Shown here in pieces: positions 11,478 through 22,751 of a DNA stretch of 64,000 bases. The stretch is from Cycas panzhihuaensis. Taxonomy: Eukaryota; Cycadophyta. Location of the stretch: the NCBI GenBank assembly GCA_023213395.1, contig CM041465.1:172057741-172121740 (forward strand), read 5' to 3'. Both the position numbers and the translations under genes were made by a program. Every line of letters starts with the position of its first letter. Position 1 is the first letter of the stretch. The notes beneath the pieces are model-generated. The model was not told the DNA's origin. It did no database searches and saw only the letters and a program-made list of their open reading frames with translations.

Positions 11478-11750
11478 TAATATCTACAACATTACAACAA
11501 TATTCAAAATATTTACAACAATTGCAATGTTGCCTTTGCAACATCATTGCCTTCATCTTTTATTGAAGGCAACACAATTTGAAGTAACTATAACATTTAC
11601 AATACTGTTTTCACTTTTGTTTAAGGCAATAACATTTGCAACAATGTAATACTTACAATAATGCCTTCACTTTTTGTTGAATGTAAAACCATCTACAACA
11701 ATACATTCAATTTTTATTAAAGCAACAACATCTACAATAATGCAACATCT
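11478..11750. repeat. Degenerate hairpin-rich minisatellite
   Basis: Four or so units of about 40-60 bp share a GCCTTCAYTTTTTRTTGAAGGC-like core followed by AACATTTACAATAATG-like sequence. The first core (near 11549) can fold as a hairpin with arms GCCTTCA and TGAAGGC. It lies between the end of Gypsy-B integrase and the unknown ORF. Confidence 0.6.
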
Positions 11751-11919
11751 ACCCTCCTAAAACATGGACATTCAGGTGGCGCTATAAAAGATAAGCATTG
11801 AAACACTCATGTTCCTAGTACAACATGGGCAATACTTAATTGGATGTAGTGTGTAAAGTCTCCTTACATGAAGACTTTAACTAGGTTTCGATAGTTTATA
11901 AAAATAGAATATTTAATAG

Positions 11920-12366
11920 GCTCTTGCAACTCTTTCTAAATATTTATTAAATTCATAAGCCATCTTTGTCCATTTACCATTTTGTGCACAAAAAGGTAAT
12001 TGACTTGATTTTCTACCCTAGTGATTCATTCTTGAGAACATCTTAAAGTAAAATAACTTTCCAAAAACAACTCATAAGTATGTAAAAAAAGTTCCTAAAT
12101 TCTTAATCAAACTACTAACTGAGCATAAATTCAAAACTTGAGAAGGATTTTTATACAAGATGGAGTCTAACTTGTTTATATACTATCTTTATAAAATCAT
12201 ATTGACTCATTGGCTTCTTATACAACTTTAGCCTATATTCATTTGTGAATAATTGTTGATGTGGTTCTTCTATTATTTAACTTAGTAGGCCCCCAAACAT
12301 CAATTCTTAAATTTTCTTTAAAAATCATTATACCTTAAGTCATACAATATGCCCAATCGCCTAGAT
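11920..12366 (-). pseudogene. Gypsy-B integrase C-terminal segment
   Basis: Minus-strand frames read G-D-W-A-Y, then F-K-E-N-L-R-I-D-V-W-G-P, then V-N-G-Q-R. These match the order G-D-W-x-L-x-Y...F-x-G-K-L-R-x-R-W-x-G-P-Y...V-N-G-H-R in the C-terminal domain of plant Ty3/Gypsy integrases. The preceding residues of that same domain lie at 22752-23231, on the far side of Gypsy-A. The two halves join at the TAAAA target duplication, which shows that Gypsy-A inserted here. Several stops mark it as dead. Confidence 0.8.
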
Positions 12367-12371
12367 TAAAA
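12367..12371. repeat. Target-site duplication of Gypsy-A, left copy (TAAAA)
   Basis: TAAAA here matches 22747-22751 directly after the other LTR. Three bases (GTA) separate it from the first TG of the LTR, so one terminus is slightly altered. Confidence 0.7.
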
Positions 12372-12374
12372 GTA

Positions 12375-13225
12375 TGTGTTTTCATGTATCTCTACATGCG
12401 AACCACAATAACAACTAGATAAAACAAGCACAAGAAACACCAAATAAATATGATATTATTAGAAATAGGGAATTGTGTCTGGTTATCTTACAACCATAGG
12501 CTAGCCTAAATAATACACAAGATATGTAGTTGTGGCATCAAGCGTACTATAGCAAGAAGACTGTATAATCCATTTTCTTACACACACACCCCCTTCTTAG
12601 ACCAACTCCTTTTTATATAAAAAATAGGTAGTTTAACTACCACTATTATATAAAAATAATATGAAATTTTCTATACAATAAATTGACCAATTATATTTTT
12701 GGAACTAACTATGAATAGCTATAATTTTAATTACTATTATGATCTAGTCTTAACTACAATCTTGACTATGATCTATTTGTAACTGGAGTCCTAACTATGA
12801 TCTAGTTGTAACTATTATTATAGCTATGTTCCAGTCATAACTACAACTTCAATTGTGATCTAGTTGCAACTATTTTTCCAACTATGATCTGGTCATAATT
12901 GTCACTCTAATTGTAATGTGGTTGCAACTGTAACTTCAACTGTGATTTGGTCTTAATTGTTACTCTAATTACAATCTGGTCGCAATCATAACTTTCACTA
13001 TGACCTGGTCACAACCATAGTTCCAACTATAATTTGGTCATAATTTCCACTCTAACTACAATTTGGTCATAACCACAACTCCAACTGTAATCTAGTCATA
13101 ATAACTCCTCTAACTGCAGTCTGGTGATGATTGCAACTCTAATTGTAAGCTAGTTGTAATTACAACTTTAATTATAAACTAGTTGTAATCACAACTAAGA
13201 CCTCAACAACTCCAAAATATATACA
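12375..13225 (-). repeat. Gypsy-A 3' LTR
   Basis: Aligns with 21935-22746. Shared blocks include ACAATAACAACTA near the left end, AAAAAATAGGTAGTTTAACTACC and CTCAACAACTC-AAAATATATACA at the right end, after which the two sequences diverge. Confidence 0.85.
12715..13200. repeat. Minisatellite of about 29 bp within Gypsy-A 3' LTR
   Basis: A degenerate unit of the type CCAACTATGATCTGGTCATAACTNYNRYT repeats around 16 times. Units differ mostly by transitions (CTGGTC/CTAGTT, TATGATC/TGTAATC). The same array occupies 22290-22715 and 39785-40205. Confidence 0.85.
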
Positions 13226-14755
13226 TGTAATTTCACATGCACACATCTCCCTTGTCACAACTCTGACAAGTGTCCTCACTTGTTCCAAAATTTAAAAAAA
13301 ATATAATCTCCTACTCCTTCCCCCTAAAACTTTTGAAATAAGGATGCCATACCTCTTTCCTTTCCTTTTGCAACTTATTCATCACTTCTCGTATATATTA
13401 TGGATCTGGCTGCACAATAGCCAGAGGTACTTAGATTCCTTAAGAATGACAATGATCCACCAAAATGCCAATATCACATAAGGCATCTATTTATGTAAGA
13501 GTGGGTGTGTCCCCAGAAAGCATTTACTTAATTTCTTGCATGAGCTCTAACTTCATCAGTTTAGTTTAGTACAGATCCTATCTTAGATAAAAAATATTAC
13601 TCCAAAATCTATTAGAATTCCTAGCTTCCTCCTACTTTTCTAGAATCTAGGCTCTTAACTTATATATCACCTCATACAGTCTAAGAGGAATGTCCTATTT
13701 AAAACTCACTTTAAATGCTTGCATCTAATGGTCAATAGTATCTGTGTCTCCTACCCACTTCATAATGAATTATTTCAAGAAATCCAAATGATCGTCAGTC
13801 ATAGTTAGTTTCTTCTCTAACTTTTGTATCCTCTACATGTCAAGCAGAGGCCTCTTAGTCCTTTGCCCTAGCTCTGAGTGACTTTTACCAAAAAGGATGT
13901 CTTTCACTGTGAGACATCTTGAGGATCATAAGACGTTGGATTTAGACCTTCTTCCATAATATCTTTAGAGGGGTCAAAATTAATTTTTGGTAGTTGATTA
14001 TTTAATTGCTCTTAAATTTCTTATTATCTCCTTATTGTGGCTAACTTTCTTCTTTTTTAGTATTCTTGTTCAATAAATTTCAATACTATTGGCTACTGTA
14101 TATGTCTTTCTTCAATAATAGTTAGCTCTTCTCCTACCTTTCATTTCCTTGTTCTAATTTCCTTCTTTTTTTGACTTTTTATTTTCTCATCTTCTCTCTA
14201 TGAGGTCAGCCCCACTCATGGTTTCTTATATTCTTCTTGTTCATATTCCTTTTTTGTAAGAGACAGTTGTGGGTTTCTGGCTTTCCACTACTATTGAATC
14301 TAAGCCATTACCTACTTATGCAATCTCGATAGCAGCCTTGAATTATACCCCCATTCCCTAGTGAACATCTCGGTCCATTTCACCAAAAGGGATTATCCTT
14401 CTTCGACTAACGGAAGTTTGGTACATGGGCATTGAGAAAATACCAAACTTTGAAGCAAGGTTGGGTAGAAAAGCATTATGGACTATGTGGTGTTCCTTAC
14501 AATTTCAAGATTCTTTAAAAATCTACTAGAAATAAATTTAGCCTAGTTATACCAATGTCCTTGTGTAACATTAATCAACATTAAATGTAAATGACTTGGG
14601 ACAAAGAGATTTTTTTGTCTTAGTATAACCCTAGTAAATAAAAAATGTGTTACTCAATGCATTTCCTTTGAAGAAATCTATGAAATTTGAATTTTCAAAC
14701 TAGAAACATTAAACTCTTTCGCTCCAATTTGGTATGTTGTTTGCTCTCTAGAAAT
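13226..14755 (-). other. Post-integrase region of Gypsy-A, decayed
   Basis: Between the extra ORF and the 3' LTR, frames on the minus strand are broken and I recognise no domain. A polypurine-like tract on the minus strand (GGGGGAAGGAG, about 13313-13323) lies about 90 bp inside the LTR edge and could be the plus-strand primer; the region right beside the LTR is less purine-rich. Confidence 0.45.
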
Positions 14756-15019
14756 CTATTTGTCCTTGGGGATGTCAGGTCCATCGTTTAACAACCTAGT
14801 CAAACATGCAATTGCCTTGGTCAAATAATCAAGTATATGGGGTCGCTTAGCCACCATTGTTATTATGACTATGAGGAAGTTGAAGACAAATGGAAGGATG
14901 CCTATCCAAATATATTGTTTGAAATCTGTGACTATCAAATTCTTCCTATGGTGATCCTCTGGTGGCATCTCTAGCCATTCCTGCCAAATTTGTTCATCAT
15001 CTATTTCATGGAATGCCAC
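14756..15019 (-). CDS. Small ORF with one likely membrane segment, downstream of Gypsy-A integrase
   Basis: The frame is 87 codons with an ATG at its start. Residues 1-35 are acidic and polar (E-I-D-D-E-Q-I-W-Q-E-W). Residues about 37-58 are a hydrophobic run (I-W-I-G-I-L-P-F-V-F-N-F-L-I-V-I-I) followed by K-R, which would serve as a membrane anchor. The tail is polar. It lies on the element strand about 400 bp beyond the end of integrase, the place where some plant Gypsy lineages carry an envelope-like or accessory ORF. I cannot assign it to a family; it may be only a fragment. Confidence 0.4.
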   Translation of the reverse strand: MAFHEIDDEQIWQEWLEMPPEDHHRKNLIVTDFKQYIWIGILPFVFNFLIVIITMVAKRPHILDYLTKAIACLTRLLNDGPDIPKDK

Positions 15020-15409
15020 TATAAACTATCACAATTCCTTAGTCGTCATTGCTCTTTAATCACACAGTGAAGTTTGAATTGGGATTTCTCTTTCTTTAGT
15101 ACAAAAAAAATATTGATGTTGGGGGTTTCAAAACCATAAATAAATAACTATTTACTATAATAGTAATGGGAGATTGTCATTCCTGTCATCTCTTATCATA
15201 TCATAATCATGGTAGAGATGCTGCCAAAATTATGAGCTCTTCATATTAAAGGCCAGCTTATAATTATTTGGTTGCAATTGTCAATCACTATGACCATAGT
15301 TATTGTTGTTGATTATGATATTTTTCTTAATTTAGTCCTTTTCTTTGATTATCTTCACTATGATTGTGACATTTTACTGCCCTCATGATTTGCATCAATT
15401 TTCCTTTTC

Positions 15410-16620
15410 TCTACCTTGCTATATATGGCTTCAACTAAATTTCGTTGATCACCTTTGGTAGTAAATTACCATTAAGCTATCTAAGTTGGATTGCTCTATT
15501 TCTCTTGATGTGGTTCACCTTATATCATCCTAACCATTGTAGTTTTATCTTACCAGGATACAAACAAAATTTGTTATTATACATCAGTACCAAATCACCT
15601 TCCTTAAATTATGGTGTCCACAGATGTCAATTATGTAATGCTTTTTGCCTTTTCTTTTCAAATTTTAATTCCCATAAAGCTCTCACTCTTCATTCATTAA
15701 GGTTTAAGAGCTCCACAATCCTTTAATCTCAAGAATCTTGCTTCTTCATCCATAGTTGAACTACTACTATGAAACTTTTAACTTGTAATTCCAATGCAAG
15801 CATAACTTCTAAGACATATATTAACTAAAATAACATTTATTTATGAGGTCTTGCAATTATTGTTCTATCTACCTAAAGAACAAAATCTAATTATTTTTCT
15901 TAATCATTCCTTCCTTTACTATAAATTTTAGATAAATCTAACTTTAAAATCTTATTAGTATTTTCAATTTGATCGTTAGCTCTAAGATAGTAATGAGAGG
16001 ATTGATAGTGTTAGATCATAAATTCATTAATAAGATGTTTTATGGTACTATTTAAGGAACCACCACCTTGATCTGACACTAATTCTAAAGGGAAACAAAA
16101 ACAAACAATGATTATTTCATATAAATACCTTGTTGTACTCCTAGCATCATAAGTTTTGAGAGGTCACGCTTCTATCCATTTCATTAGAAAATCTATGGCC
16201 ACTAATATATATCTTGTGTTGGCTTGCTTGGCTAAGAGGGGCTAATTGGTCCAATGAAATCTAGTCCCCATTTCTCGAATAGAGTTTGGGCTAGAATTAG
16301 ATGAAGAGGCATGAAGTGATGTTTACCTATTTTGCCTACATATTGACAAACATCGTAGCCACGAACCCACTTCTTAGTGTCTTCAAATAATGTTAACCAC
16401 CATAGTCTTACCAATAAAATTTTTCATGTTGTGGATTCAATGCGTTGTTGTTTTGTTGTTACTCCTTTGTGAGCCTCCTATAGCATTGCTTACACTTCAT
16501 GCTCTAACATGCATCTTTACAATACCCCATTCGAACCTAACATATATAACATTCCTTGTACCAGTTGAAATGAAAGGTCTTTCGGATGAAGCTCTGTCTT
16601 TCCACCTATTCTAGTCCTTT
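15410..16620 (-). pseudogene. Gypsy-A integrase
   Basis: At about 16414-16232 the zinc-binding end leads into K-W-G-L-D-F-I-G-P-I, the start of the catalytic core. Further on are A-I-D-F-L-M-K-W-I-E-A, S-D-Q-G-G and N-K-I-L-K-L-D-L-S-K-I, the usual landmarks around the catalytic aspartates. A C-terminal G-D-L-V-L-M-Y and G-K-I-K-L-Q-W-L-G segment precedes a final L-K-P-Y. Integrase joins the cDNA to the host chromosome. Multiple stops disrupt the frame. Confidence 0.8.
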
Positions 16621-16839
16621 TGGTGTCTATCTTATGGCTAAGTATTCTACAATTCCTTTATACCATTTTGGTACTGCTTTAATAGAGGATAATTTAGTGT
16701 CAAAAAAATCATCATATATCCCTATGGAAGGTTCTCCATTTTCCTCTCACGATAGCACATCAGATACTATATGCTTTTTTTATTTTTTTACAATAATATT
16801 AATATTAAATTATTGAAACAATATTAACTATCTACTGAT

Positions 16840-17300
16840 CCTTCCCCACAAAATTGGTTTATTTATCAAGTATTGCAAAGCCCGATGATCTACAAAGAAG
16901 TTAGAAGGATTGGCAAATAAATAATGCCTAAATTTTTGTAAGGCATAAACCATGCCCAAGCCTTCGCGCTTAGTGACTGAGTAATTTTGCTTGGCCTGAG
17001 TTAACTTACGATTGGAAAAATAGATGGGGAGATCTATATTGCCATCTCTTAGTTGGTCTAATACACATCTAATAGCTAATAATAAAGCATCTGTGTGTAC
17101 ATGAAAGGGTCTATCCTAATTTGGAAATCTTAGAATGGGTACTTATGCAATCTTTCTCTTTAGTAGATCAAACACCAATTGTTGCCGTAATTTCCATTGC
17201 CATATCATCTACTTTTTCTATAGGGTCTCTACAAAATTAACTATTTGGGTATATTCCTTAATAAAGTTTCTATAATACCATGTCAGGCCCAAGAAACCTT
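16840..17300 (-). pseudogene. Gypsy-A RNase H
   Basis: The minus strand reads H-V-H-T-D-A-L, then P-I-Y-F-S-N-R-K-L, then R-E-G-L-G-M-V-Y-A-L-Q-K-F-R-H-Y-L, then F-F-V-D-H-R-A-L-Q-Y-L. These are the order and residues of Ty3/Gypsy RNase H, including the D, E and D metal-binding positions. It degrades the RNA template during reverse transcription. Confidence 0.85.
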
Positions 17301-18000
17301 TTATCTACTTTGTTATCTTCATGTAGGAAAATTCAAAATAACTACCACCTTATTTGGATCTATCTATAGACCACCTTTTGTTACCACATGTCCTAACAAG
17401 GATCTAAATAGAACCATGAATGTACATTTGAATGGATTCAGACATTATTTACTCCTCTTACATATCTCTAACATCAACCATAAATTCCCAAGATGATCTT
17501 TAAGCAAGATGTAGATTGTCCAATCATCCAAAAACACTTTAATTATTTTTCATTATCTATTGAAAAATATTTAAAAGTATTCTTTAAAAAGTGGTTGGTG
17601 CATTAGTTAGCCTAATAGGCATGATTATACATGTAAGTTCTCCACTTGATGACAAAAGTTGTATTTAGCTAGTCCTCTTGGGTAATCCTGACTTGATTAT
17701 AACCTCTAAGTCTGTTCGTGAAAGAATATGCTTCATGCCCTACCACTTTCTCTAGAATGTCTTTAGTAAATAGAATGGGAAATGGGTCTTTTTTCTCATT
17801 GCCTTATTCAAAGCTCTATAGTCTACACAGGCTCTTAATTTCCCATTCTTTTTTGGCATTACAACCATTAGACTCACCCATTCACTATTTTCAACTTCAA
17901 AGATATAACCAACTTCCAACAACTTATCCAATTATGCTTTCACCTTTTCGTTATATTTAGGATTCATTTGGTAGGGATGTTATTGAACAGGCTTTGCCCC
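17300..18000 (-). pseudogene. Gypsy-A reverse transcriptase
   Basis: Starts with N-S-E-W-V-S-L-M-V-V-M-P-K-K-N-G and L-R-A-C-V-D-Y-R-A-L-N-K-A, then M-P-I-R-L-T-N-A-P-T-T-F. The catalytic pair lies at 17523-17528 in the context V-F-L-D-D-W-T-I-Y, followed by Y-R-N-F-I. The catalytic aspartates survive, but in-frame stops and a shift near 17760 inactivate it. Confidence 0.88.
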
Positions 18001-19464
18001 CTCTACTAGTGCTATCTGATGCTCTCTCAACTCTGGTGGTATACCTTTTAAGTCCTAATAAGACCAGGTGAAGACATTCTTATACTCTAAGAAAAATATT
18101 ATGTCATGTTCTATTGTCTCCACATCCCAATAATCTCCTATAAAAATCATATGGGGTTGCTCTTTTGTGCTAATGTTAATCTATTCCAACTTCAACTACT
18201 CACTTTGAATCATTTTGCTATCTTAACTCAATGTATAAGCTGGAGTTTGATCAATTGCTCATTCTCCATACTCCATAGTGGAGTAATCTAGAAAAATTTT
18301 GTTCATGCTTCCTTTATCCTTATTTGAGTCTTTCTCAGAGTGAGATTCCACAATGTTCATCTAAAAATAACTTCAATCAATGTTCATTATTTTGATTCTA
18401 AAACTGGTTAAAATTATTTAAATTCACTAATCATCACTATTGTACATAAAAAATTTATAAAAATCTTTAGTCAACAAATCCTAATCTACCAACTATATTT
18501 GTTCACAATCATTATACCATATTGTTGAAATCCCCTCAAAGGTTTATGCACATCTTTATAGCCATTTACTTTTTGGAATTTGATTCATAACCTAATTTTG
18601 TATATATTTCTTTATATAAATTTCAAGGTTATATCCATTCCAAAACATTAGCAATATTGTTCCTTGGTTTTGAAATCTTATGAAGAAATTTCTACTTAAT
18701 TCATTCTGAGATTTAAAATTATGGCCATGGGTAGTATAGCATGGGAAAGTTTGTCCTATGAGGGACAATAGAAATAAGGAATAATAGAATTCTTCTTGCC
18801 ATTTATTCTTTAAAAATTAGGTACAATATTTTAAATGTTTTTCTACATGGCCCCAATGGCCCTAGAATTTTGGCTAATTTTTAGGGATTTCCCTAGGAAT
18901 TTCTAAATTGCCTTGAGATTTTTGTACGTTTCATTCAACTTCTTCCTTATCCTAGAGAATTGAGGATGGTTCTTTCTTTAAAATTTCTTTCCTTTCTTGG
19001 TGCTCTAAAGAATCATCACAAAATTCTAACCTATAGTAAGGAGTGGATTTTTCCTCATCTTATGTGTTCTAAAGCTAATTCATCATATATGACAATGATG
19101 CATTACTTAATAATGTTGGTTGTAACTGGTATGCTATTTATGAATAGGGACTTATTGTGGGTTCTATTCCTATAGTCATCGATAATGCTCTTTCTTCATC
19201 TTCAATTTTTTTGATATGAGGTCCATCCGAGTATAGTAGCAAAGTCACTACCTTATTACCTGTTGAAAGTGTAAAAATATATCTACCCTGGTCTTGAATG
19301 GATTTAGTTGCTAGAAGCCACAGTATTCTTAGTAATGCAAAATAATTTTTTCTTTAACTCTACATATGAACCACTATAAAGTCCATTAAGTCTATGATTC
19401 TAGCTACAGTGATTAGAACATTTATCAATGTTCTCATTGGTCTAACCTAGAGTTGGTTAGCTAG
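18001..19464 (-). other. Gypsy-A spacer between protease and reverse transcriptase
   Basis: About 1.4 kb of AT-rich sequence with broken frames. It lies within pol, but I recognise no domain; part may be a linker and part a later insertion. Confidence 0.4.
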
Positions 19465-19659
19465 TTAAATTGAATAATTTGGGGTAACCACTTCTAGCCT
19501 TCTTAGATCTATCCAAGAAGATTCAGGAAGCATATTCACTCTTGATCCACCCTCCACAGTTGTTCTACATAATGTTGTTTCAAGGATAACCATTAGAATT
19601 CTAGGCTCTACTCTATTATCTTTGATTACTCTCATCATAAGCTTCTCAATATTGTCCAA
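19465..19659 (-). pseudogene. Gypsy-A aspartic protease
   Basis: A 64-codon open stretch reads T-V-E-G-G-S-R-V-N-M-L-P-E-S-S-W, which matches the plant Gypsy protease pattern V-D-G-G-S-x-V-N-x-L-P-x-x-x-W. The catalytic aspartate is replaced by glutamate, so this copy should not cleave the polyprotein. Confidence 0.75.
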
Positions 19660-19699
19660 AATTATTTGTTGAAAGTAGCTAGCTTCCCACTACTTAAAC

Positions 19700-21780
19700 A
19701 CTATATAATGGGAATTAATACTCCTAATTCTATTAATAAATCATTGACAGCATGAAGTCTTTGCCAGGGCTTCATACCTTCTTTACCTAAAGAAGGAGCT
19801 TTAGGAATTGTCATTCTTTTATATGTTTATCCTTTAAATTATTGTTCCTCTTGAATCTCCTCCTACTAGACTTCACCCATTGCATCTTGATGGATCTTTA
19901 CAACTTCTTAGAGTCTCTATATTTCCAATGTTGGACCCAAAAAGGTATCCTAAAGGGACATTGTAGTTATCTTATCGCTCCATATTTGTGATTGTATTGG
20001 TACCTCCTTATCTAGAATAATTGAGATGAGATTGACATTTTGAAGTTGATTATTTTTTAAATAATTTACCCACTCGCGATTTGCTGGTCCACATCCTTCA
20101 TAGATAAAGTCACTACCTTTTTTTTTTTCCAATGGTTAGTCTAATCTAAAATGTCCCAATCTTTAGCACAAAAAATAATGGACTAGATTCATTTTGCCTT
20201 TATATTGTTTTCCTAATCATTCAATTTTCTAAAAAAATATATTATGAACTTCACTATTTGGTCAAGAGAAGTATTCCTATATATTGTGGTTGGATTTTCT
20301 ATAATATTTACACTATTTTGTCAACCCATTGTGTTCATTTTTCAGATGACCTTGCTAATTGCAACGTGGAGGGCATGCATCAAATATTATCTCAAATTTA
20401 TCTAAGCACAACTGGGCTAATTCTACATGTAATTTCTCCACTTCTTAATTATGTTGCATGCTTATAGGTACTAATATAAATGGTTGTTACTTTAATGCCT
20501 CCACTTCTTTTCTCAGCTCTTCAATTTTTAGATTCATTCCCATATGAGGCATTTATATATTGTATTGACTGTTTGTCAACTAGGATTGTGTTTTTGCCCC
20601 TAGCTATGGTAATTTGAGAGAAAATTAGTCCTATTTATGAAGCTTGCTATATTACCAACTGGGAGTGTGCCATCTTCATTTGATTTTTGAGCTTCAAGGC
20701 TAGTTCCCACTCCTACTCATAGTTATTCATTAAATGTAATGTGACTTTATCTCTTAATTATAGAATTAATCCTTGTATAAAATATTTCATTACTAACATA
20801 GGATTAATTGCCATGGATGGTTATATTTTATTCATTATGATTTATATTTGTCTGTCAAAATCATTGATTGATTCTCTAGGATACTGTTTTATTTCTTCTA
20901 AGGCTTGGAATATGGCCATTGGATCTCTCAATTTTTGGAAACGAACCAGAAACTACCCACAATTGATCCCATAATAAATTATGCATCGCTACATATTGGA
21001 ACCAAGTGATCGATACTCCTCATAATGTAGAGAAAAATCAAGCTTTGATGTCATTAGGATCCACAATTCTTTTAATCTATAACATATTTTTAAATAATGC
21101 CAAATAATCTCCTAGATTTGTGGATCCATCAAATTATAGGCTTGAAAAGGCAAAATCATTTTACATAATAATGTAGGCTACCACAAGTCCCATTCCACTT
21201 CCTTGACCCACTCTACCTGGTGGTTGATTTCTACCTCTGCCTATATTAGTAAAAAGCAATTGATTTGATGATGGCCCTTTGCCACCTAGATTTCCTCCTA
21301 GTGGTGAATTACCACCTCCTACACTTCCAACTAGAGTTGACATTAGTGACTTAAAGAGAGGATTTAATATATGGTTTATGGGAGTTCTCACTTCAAGCTA
21401 ATGATGATTCTAGCCTAAATTCATTGTACTATATAATTCTAGTTCAATCAAATTATCTTTATTTACTTATGATGTTATTTCTTCTCAAGGTTCCTCTTTG
21501 GCCATGTTGTTTTGTAACTTTTCTCTTTCTAAAAAACCTTCCTCAACTATTTCTTTTTGTAACAGTCCTTCTTCAAGAGGATCCTCTTCTAATGTATACC
21601 TTTGGTTGCATGTAGTCTATGTCATATTTTCTTTGACAGAATATCCACTCATCTTAACATTCACTTCTTTCTTTAATTTTCCTTCTATACTCGAGTTCTT
21701 CCTTCTTGTCAAGTTAGCAAGGCCTCTTCACTTGCTTTCTTAGCATAAGTATAAATCTTGACTTACGTACTCTCACTTGG
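19700..21780 (-). pseudogene. Gypsy-A Gag
   Basis: In element direction there is an acidic N-terminal part (about 21720-21480, rich in E-E and K). A glycine-rich part follows (21391-21230, with G-S-V-G-G-G-N and G-G-N-L-G-G-K-G). Next comes F-D-G-S-T-N-L-G-D-Y-L-A-L-F-K and I-T-W-F-Q near 21130-21000, which match the retrotransposon Gag core (F-x-G-x-x-D-P-x-x-x-L-x-x-F ... W-F). The rest decays towards the protease. Gag forms the particle that packages element RNA. The tandem duplication begins inside this region at 19798. Confidence 0.75.
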
Positions 21781-21934
21781 AGTTTATCTTCTTCCTAACG
21801 CTCTCAGTGTTCACAACGTAATTCTACTTCAATCCTAGGCGGCATGGAAGAGGTCCTAAATTTCTTACTCAGCTTACCTATTATGCTTTACTTATTCATG
21901 TCTCTCATTGAATTTGTGTAGGTAATAGAACCAA

Positions 21935-22746
21935 TGTGTTGTCTTGCTCTATCTCTGCATGTCAACCATAATAACAACTAAATAAACCAAGCATAAGAAA
22001 CACTAAATATAATGCAAAGCATGATATTATTGGAAAGAGGAAATTACATCTAGTCCTCTCACAACCAAATGTAGGCCCAAACAGTACATAAGATGTACAA
22101 TTATGGCGTCAAGCCTATTATAGCAGGAAAACTCTGCAATCCCTTTTCTCACATATATACACATGCCTTTGTAGACTGACTTTGACTCATTTTAATACAA
22201 AAAATAGGTAGTTTAACTACCATTATTACATAAAAATGGTATGACAATTTATATACAATAAAACAACCAATTACGTTCTTGAAACTAACTATCAATGATT
22301 GTAATTTCGATAAATATTACGATTTGGTCACAACCATAGTCCCAACTATGATCTGGTCATAACTGTAGTCCCAATTGTGATCTAGTCATAACTTTTGTTC
22401 TAACTGCGGTCCAGTTGAAACTGCAACTTCAATTATGATTTAGTTATGTCTATCACTCCAACTATAATCTAGTTGCAACTGTAACTCTAACTGTGACCTG
22501 GTTGCAACTACTGCTTCAACTATGATCTAGTCACAACCACAGTTCCAACTATGATCTAGTTACAACTGTTGCTCCAATTGTAATCTAGTCACAACTACAA
22601 CTTTAACTACAACCTAGTTACAATAGTTGGTCCAACTCCATCTGGTCGCAACTATAACTCTAGCTGTAACCCAATTATAACTACAACTTCAACTGTGATC
22701 TGAATGCAATCACAACTATAACCTCAACAACTCTAAAATATATACA
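21935..22746 (-). repeat. Gypsy-A 5' LTR
   Basis: Right-hand LTR of the minus-strand element, matching 12375-13225. Its left edge TGTGTTGTC adjoins the leader; on the minus strand TGGTTCTATTACC follows the LTR and may be the primer site, but I cannot assign a tRNA. Its right edge ATATACA is followed by TAAAA (22747-22751). Confidence 0.85.
22290..22715. repeat. Minisatellite of about 29 bp within Gypsy-A 5' LTR
   Basis: Same unit as at 12715-13200, about 15 degenerate copies of the TCCAACTATGATCTGGTCACAAC type. Confidence 0.85.
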
Positions 22747-22751
22747 TAAAA
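22747..22751. repeat. Target-site duplication of Gypsy-A, right copy (TAAAA)
   Basis: Identical to 12367-12371; the interrupted Gypsy-B integrase frame resumes immediately to the right. Confidence 0.75.

Larger units (their letters stand above)
12372..22746 (-). mobile_element. Gypsy-A: Ty3/Gypsy LTR retrotransposon inserted in Gypsy-B
   Basis: About 10.4 kb on the minus strand, bounded by two long LTRs (12375-13225 and 21935-22746) and TAAAA on both sides. In element direction it reads Gag, protease, reverse transcriptase, RNase H and integrase, then a 2.2-kb region downstream of integrase with a membrane-segment ORF. Pol before integrase is the Ty3/Gypsy order. All frames carry stops and shifts. 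The LTRs differ clearly more than those of Copia-B, so this insertion is older. Its Gag end and 5' LTR were copied again in the downstream tandem duplicate. Confidence 0.88.

Noticed and set aside
12715-13200. Spaced repeats resembling a CRISPR array
   Set aside because: Units are contiguous and degenerate without unique spacers; this is a minisatellite inside an LTR of a plant element.
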